Counted from the first letter of the stretch, positions 27,636 through 36,995 are shown. The stretch: 64,000 nucleotides of DNA from CBDCVN01 sp965223045 (GCA_965223045.1 CBDCVN010000013.1:372001-436000); one strand, 5' to 3'. Program-made: numbers and translations. Notes: generated by a model not told the origin, from the sequence alone.

Positions 27636-27872
27636 TTATTCTTCTTTCAATCCTGTATTTTCTGACCAGTAGAATTCTTTTCTAGGGCCTCCTGCATCTA
27701 TAATGTACTTACCTGATGGAAGTCCTTTCATATCAATTTGGTTTTTACCCTCTTCTTCCAAAGAACCGATCATCTTGCGATAGATGTCGTGTCTGAGGGG
27801 GTTGGGAATCTCTGATTCGTTTAAGACTTCTATTAGGTCGTTCATTATTTTTGTGCCGCTAGATTGTTGCAT
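27636..27872 (-). CDS. small soluble protein, unknown
   Basis: A 78-residue polar protein rich in Glu and Lys, with a short motif GLPSGKYIIDAGGPRKEFYW near the end. A GTG three codons earlier is possible, but the ATG at 27872 follows GAAGGTGAT, a good anti-16S match. It lies between the NERD-helicase gene and the DUF6193-like gene on the same strand with modest gaps. No family recognised. Confidence 0.5.
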   Translation of the reverse strand: MQQSSGTKIMNDLIEVLNESEIPNPLRHDIYRKMIGSLEEEGKNQIDMKGLPSGKYIIDAGGPRKEFYWSENTGLKEE

Positions 27873-27908
27873 GATAATCACCTTCTTTGCTACATTAAGA
27901 ACTTGACC

Positions 27909-28427
27909 CTAATCAGATAGCTTCTTTAATCTTGCATGCTTCTTAGCCGTCCCAAGAACTACTGGCCCATAATCTGGTGGTATGTGTTTGATAATAAACT
28001 GAACCGCCTCAAAAGCATCGCAACCTTTAGCTAGGATTTGCCCGTCAGAATAAATACTTTTAGAACGGTTGTAAACATTACATGACCCATCCATACATAC
28101 TTCAATATAGGGAAGATCATCCGTATATGGATACTTTGTGCAACCACTAAAAAAAAAATTAAAATGGCCGTTAAATGGATATAATCGTCGCAATTGGGAT
28201 TCTTGGGCAGCTATAGAAATAACCTTTATAAACTCTGAGTACACCTTATAGAGTCGATTATTAGGGTCTGTAGCTTTTCTTCGAAAGAAATCTCCTGTAC
28301 CCCCCTCCAAATACTCCAACCACTTTTCTTCGACTACTTTTGCTGCTGATTTAGTAAAATGTAGGAAGAGTGCTCTAAATACAAATAGGAAGATAACTCC
28401 AAAGATAAACCCATAAAAGAAAGTCAT
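27909..28427 (-). CDS. membrane-anchored DUF6193-like protein
   Basis: A 172-residue protein with one N-terminal membrane span (about 2-22) and a soluble part. A helical region QESQLRRLYPFNGHFNFFFS is followed by CTKYPYTDDLP and a C-terminal GPVVLGTAKKHA. This pattern recalls the DUF6193 family, whose function is unknown. A TTG 12 codons upstream is open, but the ATG at 28427 is favoured because TTGACT-18-TATTTT lies six bases before it. It may be linked to the NERD-helicase locus. Confidence 0.55.
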   Translation of the reverse strand: MTFFYGFIFGVIFLFVFRALFLHFTKSAAKVVEEKWLEYLEGGTGDFFRRKATDPNNRLYKVYSEFIKVISIAAQESQLRRLYPFNGHFNFFFSGCTKYPYTDDLPYIEVCMDGSCNVYNRSKSIYSDGQILAKGCDAFEAVQFIIKHIPPDYGPVVLGTAKKHARLKKLSD

Positions 28428-28433
28428 TAGATA

Positions 28434-28463
28434 AAAATATGGGAATTCACCTACGAAAGTCAA
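28434..28463 (-). promoter_or_regulatory. leaderless-type promoter of the DUF6193-like gene
   Basis: TTGACT (28458-28463), 18-nt spacer, TATTTT (28434-28439), 6 nt to ATG. The -35 box overlaps the alternative TTG start, which argues against that start. Confidence 0.55.
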
Positions 28464-28643
28464 ACAAAGCGTTATCCAAGCACCTTGGAGTATTTAACCG
28501 CCCCCCACCAAAAATCCCCAACCAACTACTTACACCGCCTATGTCCACTGGCTCTAGTACCGTTTTGTGTAAGAGAATGCCGAAAGAATAAAAAGAAAAT
28601 TTATTTTGAAAAGGAAAGGCATAGGTTTTTACTTTATATATCG

Positions 28644-28775
28644 TTACTCAGGTACGTTATAGACCTCTTCATAGGTTAGTGGAAAGGGCAGGGAACCTGA
28701 GTTAAGCATTCTAGCTAAATCTTGCGCTTCTTCTAAATCAAATGATCCTACTATTACCCTTAATCCTTTCCTTGC
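28644..28775 (-). pseudogene. SecD-like C-terminal P1 fragment downstream of gyrA
   Basis: A 43-codon minus-strand stretch encodes VIVGSFDLEEAQDLARMLNS and GSLPFPLTYEEVYNVPE before a stop at 28644-28646. This matches the end of the SecD P1 head region (I-x-G-x-F-x-x-E-E-A-x-x-L-A-x-x-L-x-x-G-x-L-P). No start codon or upstream SecD sequence precedes it; the gyrA tail lies immediately upstream. It is best read as a remnant, related to the orphan SecD-like gene at 9.1 kb. Confidence 0.5.
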
Positions 28776-28850
28776 TCACTGTTTTCTATAGCCTCAGGTT
28801 GTACTTGCTCAGAACCCAGTTTCAAATCTGAAGATGATGGGTTAGCATCT

Positions 28851-31349
28851 TTATCTGTCTTTAACATTTGAGCTATCCTGACTTCCTTCAGAGTTAACAC
28901 CATTTTGAGCAACCTCCTCGAGCGTACTCTCATCAAGCATAACCTTAGCTGCAACTACTTTATCACCATCACTTAAACGCATGATTTTAACCCCCTGAGA
29001 GGGCCTACCATAAGAGCTTATTTCGCTGACTCGAGTGCGAATGAGAACCCCGCCTTCTGAAAGTACTAAAAGCTCTTCATCACCTTGTACATTGCTTAAG
29101 CTTACTAATGTACCTGTTTTTTCAGTAACTCGCAAAGTAATAACACCTTGTCCACCCCTTACTTGTCTAGGGTATTCACTTAGAACAGTACGCTTGCCAT
29201 AACCATGCTCTGCCACAACTAAAAGTTCAGCGGTTTCTTTTTGCTCAGCATGAATAAGTGCTAAACTTACTACCACATCGTCTTCTTTGAGCCTTATTCC
29301 TTTCACGCCTTGAGTAGCACGGCCTTGATTGCGAGTATCATTTTCATGAAAGCGAATAGCTTTTCCCTTTTTAGTAGCTAACACAATATCTGAATCTCCT
29401 TCAGCAATACATACAGCTACTAATTCATCACCTTCAATTAAGTTAATAGCAACTAGGCCAGAAGTGTTGATGTTAGTATAATCACGGATAAAAGTTTTCT
29501 TTACAATGCCCTTACGAGTGGCAAAAACAAAAGAACCCTCCATATCAAAGCTGTTGATTGATAGAACAGTATAAACTTTCTCTTCTTTTTCTAGAGGTAA
29601 AATGTTGCTTAGGTGGGAACCTTTAGCATTACGCTCAGCTTCTGGTAAATCATAGATCTTCTCACGGTAAACACGCCCACGATCTGTAAAGAAGAGCAAA
29701 TAATTGTGAGTGCTGCCTATAATCAGATGCGAGTTATCGTCATCCTCTTTTTGTTTTTGTGCTGTTGCACCACGTCCACCTCTTAACTGAGCACGATAGC
29801 TAGTTAAAGGAGTGCGTTTTATATACCCTCCTCGAGTGAGCGTAACTACCATTGATTCTTCAGCAATTAAATCTTCTTTCTCAATGGTACCACTTAGCTC
29901 AGTAATTTGTGTACGACGCACGTCAGCAAAATTTTTCTTTACTTCTCTAAGTTCTTGCTTAATTACTTTCCAAAGCTCAGTTTTATCGCCTAGAATCTTT
30001 TCTAAACGGGCAATTTCCAACTTTATTTCATTATATTCTTTTGTGATTTTTTCGTGCTCTAGACCAGTTAAACGTTGTAGACGCATATCTAACACTGCTT
30101 GTGCTTGAATTGCACTCATTTCAAAACGCTGTATTAAGCCGGCTTTAGCTTCAGGACCATCTTTGGAACTACGAATAAGAGCAATTACCTCATCAAGATG
30201 ATCTAAAGCAATAAGATAACCTTCTAGAATATGTGTACGTTCTTTAGCTTTACGTAGTTCATATTCAGTACGGCGGGTTATTACTTCAGAGCGATGATCC
30301 AGAAAGAGCGTCATAGATTCTTTAAGAGAAAGTACTTTTGGAGAACCGTTGACTATAGCTAAGTTGTTAACACTAAAAGTGCTTTGTAAGGCAGTGTATT
30401 TATAAAGCTGATTTAGAACCATATCAGCATTTGCTCCACGCTTTAGTTCATAGACAATGCGCATACCTTGTCTATCTGACTCATCACGTATATTAGAAAT
30501 ATCTTCAATACGTTTATTACGTACTAAAATGGCAGTATTTTGAATCAATGAAGCTTTATTAATCTGATAAGGTATTTCTGTTACCACAATAGTTTTGCGA
30601 TTATTACGTTCTTCAAACCTAGCTTTAGCCCGAAGTTTTATACCTCCTCGACCTGTCTCGAGGGCTTGGCGAATTCCTTGTTGTCCCATGACCCCCCCTG
30701 TAGGAAAGTCTGGACCCTTAACATAATTCATAAGCCCATCTAAATCAATTTCAGGCTTATCAATTAGTGCTATAAGTCCATCAACAATTTCCCCAAGATT
30801 ATGAGGAGCTATATTAGTAGCCATTCCCACAGCTATGCCTGATGCACCATTTATCAACATATTAGGTACAGCAGCAGGTAAAACTTCAGGCTCAATTGTA
30901 GTATCATCAAAGTTAGGTTTAAAGTTGACGGTTTCTTTGTCAATATCAACCAGTATGGTCTCTGTTATAGAGGTCATGCGCGCTTCAGTATACCTGTAGG
31001 CTGCTGGTGGATCTCCATCTATGCTACCGAAGTTACCCTGACCATCAACCAAGGTATAACGCACATTCCAGCTTTGTGCCATTCGTACCATAGCATCATA
31101 TATAGCAGTATCGCCGTGAGGGTGGTATTTCTTGATTACTTCCCCAACTACACCAGCACTTTTTGAATGCTTACGGTTACTAGCTAAGCCCTCTTGATGC
31201 ATAGCAAAGAGAATACGGCGCTGCACAGGTTTAAGTCCATCACGCACATCAGGTAGTGCGCGATCAACAATGACTGACATAGCATAGTTAATGAAACTGG
31301 TTTTAATTTCATCAGTAATATTAACCGAGATGACTTGACCTTCGTTCAA
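28851..31349 (-). CDS. gyrA: DNA gyrase subunit A
   Basis: GyrA is the DNA-cleaving subunit of gyrase, which introduces negative supercoils. The 832-residue protein has the winged-helix/tower breakage-reunion domain with catalytic tyrosine in AAYRYTEARMT. The quinolone-pocket segment is YHPHGDTAIYDAM (threonine at the classical Ser83 position, natural in many species), and a six-bladed C-terminal domain follows. The GyrA box reads QLRGGRG, one change from the canonical QRRGGRG. The start is TTG, supported by GGAGG seven bases upstream. The acidic tail is also open in a second frame (to 28760), so a frameshift near the end is possible. No gyrB nearby. Confidence 0.93.
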   Translation of the reverse strand: MNEGQVISVNITDEIKTSFINYAMSVIVDRALPDVRDGLKPVQRRILFAMHQEGLASNRKHSKSAGVVGEVIKKYHPHGDTAIYDAMVRMAQSWNVRYTLVDGQGNFGSIDGDPPAAYRYTEARMTSITETILVDIDKETVNFKPNFDDTTIEPEVLPAAVPNMLINGASGIAVGMATNIAPHNLGEIVDGLIALIDKPEIDLDGLMNYVKGPDFPTGGVMGQQGIRQALETGRGGIKLRAKARFEERNNRKTIVVTEIPYQINKASLIQNTAILVRNKRIEDISNIRDESDRQGMRIVYELKRGANADMVLNQLYKYTALQSTFSVNNLAIVNGSPKVLSLKESMTLFLDHRSEVITRRTEYELRKAKERTHILEGYLIALDHLDEVIALIRSSKDGPEAKAGLIQRFEMSAIQAQAVLDMRLQRLTGLEHEKITKEYNEIKLEIARLEKILGDKTELWKVIKQELREVKKNFADVRRTQITELSGTIEKEDLIAEESMVVTLTRGGYIKRTPLTSYRAQLRGGRGATAQKQKEDDDNSHLIIGSTHNYLLFFTDRGRVYREKIYDLPEAERNAKGSHLSNILPLEKEEKVYTVLSINSFDMEGSFVFATRKGIVKKTFIRDYTNINTSGLVAINLIEGDELVAVCIAEGDSDIVLATKKGKAIRFHENDTRNQGRATQGVKGIRLKEDDVVVSLALIHAEQKETAELLVVAEHGYGKRTVLSEYPRQVRGGQGVITLRVTEKTGTLVSLSNVQGDEELLVLSEGGVLIRTRVSEISSYGRPSQGVKIMRLSDGDKVVAAKVMLDESTLEEVAQNGVNSEGSQDSSNVKDR

Positions 31350-31740
31350 AAGAAACCTCCATTGCAGCAGGGTCTATTTAAAAGTTTATTCATAGTTTAA
31401 AATTTAATATTTTGAGCTAAAAACCCCTAGCTAAGCGTCTTAGCATAACATATATTTAGTGATGAATAGCTAGAAGAATTTGTGCTGCCACTATTTTGCA
31501 ACTAGAATTTTCTGTTGCTGGTAATATTGCAGCACAACATCTACTTACTAACTAGGTTCCTAAGTTTTAACTGGAATTCCTATCTTGAACATTCTGTATC
31601 ATGTAAAATGACTCACAGAAATAAAAAACGCAGAGCGTTTGGGTATGCATTCTGATCCTTACCTTTACAAGGGCAATTGAGGATAAGCACAGAGCTTTGG
31701 AGTGAGAGGGTAGTGGTTTTGTTATAACCTTTGCTATCTT
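31350..31740. other. 391-bp gap upstream of gyrA with repeats
   Basis: The gap holds a family B-like repeat (31629-31652: CGCAGAGCGTTTGGGTATG). A 9-bp inverted pair TTGTGCTGC (31480-31488) and GCAGCACAA (31529-31537) spaced by 40 bp is also present, which could be the ends of a small nonautonomous element. No gene is seen. Confidence 0.5.
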
Positions 31741-32766
31741 TTAGTCAAAAAAACTAAAAGATAAAGAAACTATAGCTGTTTGTGGTATAGCTGTAAGATC
31801 AACTACCTTATTGCCAACAATCTTGCTAACCTTGTTTTCAGGCGTTGTTAAAAGTTCGGGAATACTACTAATAAGCCATTGTTGACTTTCTTCCCAATCT
31901 GGAGCCAAATTCTTAGTGAAAAGTGACATGAGCAAGAAATTTTGAGTATTAAGTTTTTTGTCGTCTAAACTTGCTTCTATAAATATTGTTGCTGTATTAA
32001 GGCTATTTTGATCACCTATCAGCTCGAGAAACGACATACCATTATTGCCTGTTCCAAGGAGCCTAGGTGTTCCATCTTTTAGAGGGGAGGATTCTAACTC
32101 AAAAAAGCCCTCAAGTTCATGTATAGCATTTTCACTACTAATACCCGTAGCATTAACATCTGTAATGTTTGTATTTGATAAATCATGAAGTTGCGACAAC
32201 TTGGGTAATTGTGGCTCACTTATTGATGCTGTTACAGTTTGAAGCAAAATATCGCTATTGGTATTGGCCAAAATCTTTTCAGGGACATTTTCTTTAGGGA
32301 CATTTGATTCATTTAGAGGGCTAATGAAGCTAATTAATAGTGTAGTAATAAGGAAAATGTAACTTAATGAGGCAAGGATATTCCCACTTAAGGTACTAGA
32401 GCGAAAGCCCGGTATTCTACGCCACAACGGACGTTGTGGTGTGGTTGCAAAAAGGTTTGATGAGCTATTTGAAGTGGGCAAAGGTAGTGATTCTTGTACA
32501 GTTGTTGGTACTGAAGTTAAAGTAATTGAAGGTATTGATTGTTCTTGTGATACAACTTCAACTAAGACACCTGCCTTACGAAAAACATAAGCTATTTTAA
32601 CTGCCTTTGCTAGAGAGTCAGCTCTTACGATTCCTCCTTCACTCTTGCTGAGCAAACTTTCAACTTTTAAGGGATTAACTGCAAGGCTTTGCACAATTTT
32701 TTGGGTAGTTACAGAAACCTTTTCAGGTGGTACAGACGAGAGTAATTTTACAAAATATGTTGTCAT
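31741..32766 (-). CDS. single-span membrane protein, unknown
   Basis: The 341-residue protein has a cytoplasmic N-terminal domain of about 75 residues (MTTYFVKLLSSVPPEKVSV onward, ending AGVLVEVVSQ), a Ser/Thr-rich linker, one membrane span near 130-150 (SLSYIFLITTLLISFI) and an extracytoplasmic C-terminal domain. The N-terminal domain pattern, two alpha/beta units with GGIVRADSLAKAVKIAY, suggests a protein-interaction or sensory fold. AAGG precedes the ATG. It is divergent from lon. I do not recognise a family. Confidence 0.55.
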   Translation of the reverse strand: MTTYFVKLLSSVPPEKVSVTTQKIVQSLAVNPLKVESLLSKSEGGIVRADSLAKAVKIAYVFRKAGVLVEVVSQEQSIPSITLTSVPTTVQESLPLPTSNSSSNLFATTPQRPLWRRIPGFRSSTLSGNILASLSYIFLITTLLISFISPLNESNVPKENVPEKILANTNSDILLQTVTASISEPQLPKLSQLHDLSNTNITDVNATGISSENAIHELEGFFELESSPLKDGTPRLLGTGNNGMSFLELIGDQNSLNTATIFIEASLDDKKLNTQNFLLMSLFTKNLAPDWEESQQWLISSIPELLTTPENKVSKIVGNKVVDLTAIPQTAIVSLSFSFFD

Positions 32767-32793
32767 AAACGTTACCTTAGTAATTTTAGTAGT

Positions 32794-32832
32794 GTGAGAT
32801 TAATTCTTACTGAATAGTGAGATTAATTCTTA
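32794..32832. promoter_or_regulatory. two direct 16-bp repeats upstream of a divergent pair
   Basis: GTGAGATTAATTCTTA occurs at 32794-32809 and 32817-32832, 23 bp apart (about two helical turns). It lies 28 bp upstream of the minus-strand membrane-protein gene and about 365 bp from lon, so it may be an operator for the former. The rest of the gap to 33196 shows only the lon leader. Confidence 0.5.
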
Positions 32833-33196
32833 GTAGTTTAGTAAAAAATACATAGCTTTATCAAATAATTCAAAGCATGCCTATATAATTTCCTTCTTTA
32901 TATAGGATAGCAGAATTATTTTAAAAACACCTCATGTAATACAACTTGCTATACTATTAGAATTAAATCTGATAGTATTGTGCTAAGATTTTATGGAAGT
33001 ACTTATGAAGATTAAGTCAATTTTAACAAAATATAAATCAAAAAGATATGGTCAGGTGGTGCTATAATATAGTGGCTATTTGACCTTAAATTGCTGTGAA
33101 AAACGTTAACATTTTGGAATGCTAATGTTGAGGTATTAAAGGTGATCTACTTTAAACATAGAATGGTACAATAATATTAAAAATGAGGAAGAATTA

Positions 33197-35653
33197 ATGT
33201 CGAAAATTGATGATATTTACAATAGATCAATCCCTGTGTGCCCTGTACGTGGCTCGGTGCTTTACCCTACAATGGTTATGCCTATTGATGCTGGTAGGCC
33301 TATTTCGATTCGTGCTATTAATGAGGCACTGGATCAAAACAAGGTTATTGTAATTGTTAGCCAAAAAGATCGAGAGGTTGAAAATCCTTCAGAAAAGGAT
33401 CTTTTTCGAGTAGGTACAGTTTGTAATATTTTGCGTATGAAAAAAAGCTCTGATGGCAATGTTCAAATGCTGGTGCAAGCTTTTGCTCGAGTTCACATAA
33501 AACATTACCTAAAGGATGATGAAGAGGGTGTTTTATATGCTAACCTTTCTCCTTTTAACAGTAGCCAAGGTGAAGAAGTAATGCTAGAGGCCTATTTCAG
33601 GGAGTTGAAGGAAAAATTCACCAACTTGATTGAGTCTACTCGCAACATTCATAATGAAGTGGCTCACTTCATTATGAATTTAGATAACCCAGGGCAGTTT
33701 GCTGACTATGTTGCTTATCATCTTGATTTTAAACTTGAGGATAAGCAGGCCATTTTAGAAACTGCTTCTGTATCTGAAAGAGTGCGTAAAGTACTCATTC
33801 TTATTGACACTGAATTAGAACTTGCGGAAACACAAAGGCGCTTACAGCGCGAGGTTAAGGAAGAGATTGACCGTAACCAACGTGAATATTTCTTGCGTGA
33901 GCAGATTAAGGCTTTGCAACGGGAATTGTCAGGAAATGAAGATATTGATGATGAGATTGATATGTTCCGTGAAAGGCTGAAGGAACTCCAGCTAGATGAA
34001 GTGGTTATGACAGAGGCTGAGCGGGAACTTAATCGTCTAACCCGCATGCATCCTGATTCTGCAGAGGCTTCAGTGATACGTACCTACCTTACATGGATTA
34101 CTGAATTACCTTGGAATGTTCGTAGTGAAGATAAGTTAAGTATTGACGCCTCAAGCGAAGTTCTTGATGAAGATCATTATGGCCTAGAAAAAGTTAAAGA
34201 TCGCATTTTGGAGTTTCTAGCAGTGCGCAAACTTAAAGCTGATAGAGCTGTTGAAGGTGAGCTTGACATTGGTGAGGTTAATAAAGGCCCCATCTTACTA
34301 TTTTCAGGGCCTCCGGGAGTAGGTAAAACTTCTATAGCTAAATCTATAGCTAAATCTTTAAACCGCAAATATGTACGTATTTCCTTAGGTGGGGTTCGTG
34401 ACGAATCAGATATTCGTGGTCATCGCCGTACTTATATAGGTTCTATGCCTGGACGGATTATTCAAAGCTTGAAGCAAGCTGGTACTAAAAATCCTGTCTT
34501 TTTACTGGATGAGGTTGATAAACTAGGCTCGAGCTATCAAGGTGATCCTTCTTCTGCGCTTTTAGAAGTCTTGGATCCTGCTCAGAATAGTACATTTGTT
34601 GACCATTACATGGGAGTACCATTTGATCTATCAGAGGTACTTTTTATTGCTACAGCTAATTATGTACAAAACATTCCTGAACCACTTTTAGACAGGATGG
34701 AAAATATCGAATTTAATTCTTATATAGAGCAAGAAAAGCTAGAAATTTCTAAGCGGTATTTAGTTGGTAGACAAATTGAAGAAAATGGTCTTAAGAGCAC
34801 ACAATTTACCATTAGTGATGGTGCACTCGCAAAAATTATTAACTCATATACCCGCGAGGCAGGAGTTCGTAACCTTGAACGCACAATTGGTACAGTTACA
34901 CGTAAAGCAGCAAGACAAGTTGCCGAGGGTGATAAAAAACGTGTTAAGGTTATTGAAAAGAGTTTAGATAATTACCTTGGGGCAGAGAAGTATAACCCTG
35001 AAAGTGAAAATGAGGAGGATTTAATAGGCTTAGCTACAGGTATGTACTACACGCCAGTAGGTGGCGATATTCTTTTTGTAGAAGCCTCAACAACGCCGGG
35101 TAAGGGTGGCTTAGTTCTTACTGGGCAACTTGGTGATGTTATGAAAGAGTCAGCTCGAGCAGCTCTTACCTATATCAAGGGTAATGCCAAGAGATTTGCT
35201 ATTTCCCAAGATGTGCTTGATGATTTTGAAATGCATGTTCATGTTCCTGCTGGGGGAACTCCTAAAGAAGGTCCTAGTGCTGGTGTTGCTATTACTGTTG
35301 CACTAGTAAGTGCTTTGACTGGTTTGCCAGTGCGCAAGGATATAGCTATGACTGGCGAGGTAACATTACGTGGTCGGGTGTTACCTATTGGTGGCCTTAA
35401 AGAAAAAGTTTTAGGAGCCAAACGTGCTGGCATTAAACACATTTTGTTTCCTGAGAAGAATAAACCTGATTTACGGGATATTCCCTTGAACTTAAGGCGT
35501 AGTTTAGAGTATCACCCAACGGGTAATTTGGATGATGCTTTAGATATAGCTATAGTTGGTGGTTTATCAGCTCTCGAGTCAAGAGTAAAGAATGTGAAAA
35601 GTGATTCAAAAACAGCTATAAGCAACCCTGTTAAGCAACCAGCACAAGCGTAA
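33197..35653 (+). CDS. lon: ATP-dependent protease Lon
   Basis: Lon is a cytoplasmic AAA+ serine protease for damaged and regulatory proteins. The 818-residue protein has the N-terminal LON substrate domain (about 10-205), a coiled-coil region, AAA+ with Walker A SGPPGVGKTS and Walker B FLLDEVDK, and the protease domain. The catalytic serine is in GPSAGVA and the lysine in GGLKEKVLGAKRAG. Length and order are those of bacterial LonA. GAGGAAG lies before the ATG and a TACAAT box further upstream. It appears monocistronic. No heat-shock operator was recognised. Confidence 0.97.
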   Translation: MSKIDDIYNRSIPVCPVRGSVLYPTMVMPIDAGRPISIRAINEALDQNKVIVIVSQKDREVENPSEKDLFRVGTVCNILRMKKSSDGNVQMLVQAFARVHIKHYLKDDEEGVLYANLSPFNSSQGEEVMLEAYFRELKEKFTNLIESTRNIHNEVAHFIMNLDNPGQFADYVAYHLDFKLEDKQAILETASVSERVRKVLILIDTELELAETQRRLQREVKEEIDRNQREYFLREQIKALQRELSGNEDIDDEIDMFRERLKELQLDEVVMTEAERELNRLTRMHPDSAEASVIRTYLTWITELPWNVRSEDKLSIDASSEVLDEDHYGLEKVKDRILEFLAVRKLKADRAVEGELDIGEVNKGPILLFSGPPGVGKTSIAKSIAKSLNRKYVRISLGGVRDESDIRGHRRTYIGSMPGRIIQSLKQAGTKNPVFLLDEVDKLGSSYQGDPSSALLEVLDPAQNSTFVDHYMGVPFDLSEVLFIATANYVQNIPEPLLDRMENIEFNSYIEQEKLEISKRYLVGRQIEENGLKSTQFTISDGALAKIINSYTREAGVRNLERTIGTVTRKAARQVAEGDKKRVKVIEKSLDNYLGAEKYNPESENEEDLIGLATGMYYTPVGGDILFVEASTTPGKGGLVLTGQLGDVMKESARAALTYIKGNAKRFAISQDVLDDFEMHVHVPAGGTPKEGPSAGVAITVALVSALTGLPVRKDIAMTGEVTLRGRVLPIGGLKEKVLGAKRAGIKHILFPEKNKPDLRDIPLNLRRSLEYHPTGNLDDALDIAIVGGLSALESRVKNVKSDSKTAISNPVKQPAQA

Positions 35654-35669
35654 GACAAACTAAGCAAAA

Positions 35670-35835
35670 GTGTAAAATTTTTGTGAATAACTCAGGAGTA
35701 GTCAGTGCCTATAGGTAGCTAGTAGTCAGAAGTCAGTAGCCAGCATAGTAAAGCCCTACTGACTGCTAGCTACTGGCTTCTAGATACTATTTCAAATGGG
35801 ATTTCACAAATATTTATGCATACACGCTTATAATG
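35670..35835. repeat. dispersed repeat, family C (intact copy)
   Basis: About 165 bp from GTGTAAAATTTTTGTGAATA to TTTATGCATACACGC, rich in CTACTG/CAGTAG segments that can fold (AGTCAGTAG pairs with CTACTGACT). The same sequence, split by two insertion sequences, occurs at 56459-59515. It encodes nothing visible. Confidence 0.75.
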
Positions 35836-35864
35836 ACAAATAATAATCTGAGGAGGTTAGTTTT

Positions 35865-36854
35865 ATGGGACTTTTAACCCTAATTGGTTTTGCAGTAGTT
35901 ATTGCAGGTTTTGCCTTGTTAGTGCAAGGTATTCAGAGACAACAAGGAGGTTTAGGGAGTTTAGGTGTTCTTCTAGTAGCAGCTGGTGTGGTTATAGCTA
36001 TATTTTCAAGAGCCTTTGTCATTATTGGCCCAGGTCAAGTAGGAGTAGTTTTTAATATTTTCTCAGGGGTGCAAGACAAGGAACGTGGTGAAGGCTTACA
36101 AATTATTTTACCTGTTTTACAGCAGGTAGAGAAGTTTAGTGCTCGAGAACAAGAGTTAACTTTTGCCTCAGAGAATAATGATGATATTGATGCTCTCTCA
36201 CAAGAGGGGTTATCTATAGGTATTGATGCTACTATTCGCTATCAAATTATTCGTGATCAAGCGTCAACTATTTATCAAACTCTTGGTAAGGATGGAGACT
36301 ATCAAACTACATTAATTCGTCCTCAAGTGCGTTCTATTATTCGCAATGCTGTAGCTAAATATAAGGCTGTTGATCTTATTAGCACCAAAAGAACAGAATT
36401 AGAGTCAGATATTACTACGGCTTTAAATGAATCTTTGAGGAAAGGTAATATTACTTTAATAGAGGTACTTTTGCGTGATGTACGTATTCCACGATCAGTT
36501 AGTGAAGCTATTGAGCAAAAACAAACAGCAGAGCAGCAAGTGGCAATCGAAGAAAATCGTAAATTACAAGCTGAGATTGCGGCTAAACGTGCTAAAACCA
36601 TAGCGGAGGGCGAACGAGATGCAGCCATAGCTAGAGCTCAAGGTGAAGCTGAAGCTTTAAGCCTGCGTGGCAAGGCTATTCGTGAGAACCCGGAAATTAT
36701 TCAGCTCGAGATTGCTCAAAAACTCTCTCCTTCTATTCAAACAATTATGCTTCCCTCGGAAGGTAATTTCTTGCTAGATGTTGGTGGGTTGATGGGACAA
36801 CCAGCTAAAGGTTTAAGCAATAAGCCTACTAGTAGTACGTCCAATAACCAGTAA
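35865..36854 (+). CDS. SPFH/prohibitin-like membrane protein
   Basis: The 329-residue protein has two N-terminal hydrophobic segments (about 3-23 and 30-50). A Band 7/SPFH domain (about 50-230) and a long coiled coil rich in Ala, Glu and Lys (KQTAEQQVAIEENRKLQAEI onward) follow, then a Ser/Asn tail. Prohibitin-type proteins form membrane-associated ring scaffolds that influence protease access and lipid domains. Its position just after lon is suggestive of membrane-protease cooperation but the two are separated by a repeat and have separate signals. GAGGAGG lies before the ATG. Confidence 0.85.
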   Translation: MGLLTLIGFAVVIAGFALLVQGIQRQQGGLGSLGVLLVAAGVVIAIFSRAFVIIGPGQVGVVFNIFSGVQDKERGEGLQIILPVLQQVEKFSAREQELTFASENNDDIDALSQEGLSIGIDATIRYQIIRDQASTIYQTLGKDGDYQTTLIRPQVRSIIRNAVAKYKAVDLISTKRTELESDITTALNESLRKGNITLIEVLLRDVRIPRSVSEAIEQKQTAEQQVAIEENRKLQAEIAAKRAKTIAEGERDAAIARAQGEAEALSLRGKAIRENPEIIQLEIAQKLSPSIQTIMLPSEGNFLLDVGGLMGQPAKGLSNKPTSSTSNNQ

Positions 36855-36870
36855 AATTTTTGAACACTCT

Positions 36871-36923
36871 TTTGTAGAGACTTTGTAGAGACTTTGTAGA
36901 GACGCAAAATTTTGTGTCTCTAC
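36871..36923. repeat. family A palindrome (copy 3) preceded by a tandem 11-mer
   Basis: TTTGTAGAGAC is repeated three times (36871-36903). The last copy runs into a 28-bp palindrome, GTAGAGACGCAAAA then TTTTGTGTCTCTAC (36896-36923), with one mismatch. It is the cleanest copy of family A. Confidence 0.75.
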
Positions 36924-36960
36924 AAGCACCAATACATCATCCTTACAATAATAATCGAGA

Positions 36961-36995
36961 AAGCCCACAGTACTTAGTTGTGGGGTGGGTTTTTA
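36961..36995 (+). terminator. terminator after the SPFH gene
   Basis: CCCAC (36964-36968) pairs with GTGGG (36980-36984), followed closely by a T-run. Placement 110 bp after the stop, between two genes facing each other, fits a terminator. Confidence 0.6.

Noticed and set aside
28485..28679. 64-codon plus-strand frame
   Set aside because: It overlaps the SecD-like remnant on the other strand, has odd composition (many Arg and Lys near the end) and no start signals.
28760..28954. 64-codon minus-strand frame overlapping the end of gyrA
   Set aside because: It is out of frame with gyrA and begins inside it. Kept only as a possible frameshifted tail in the findings, not as a gene.
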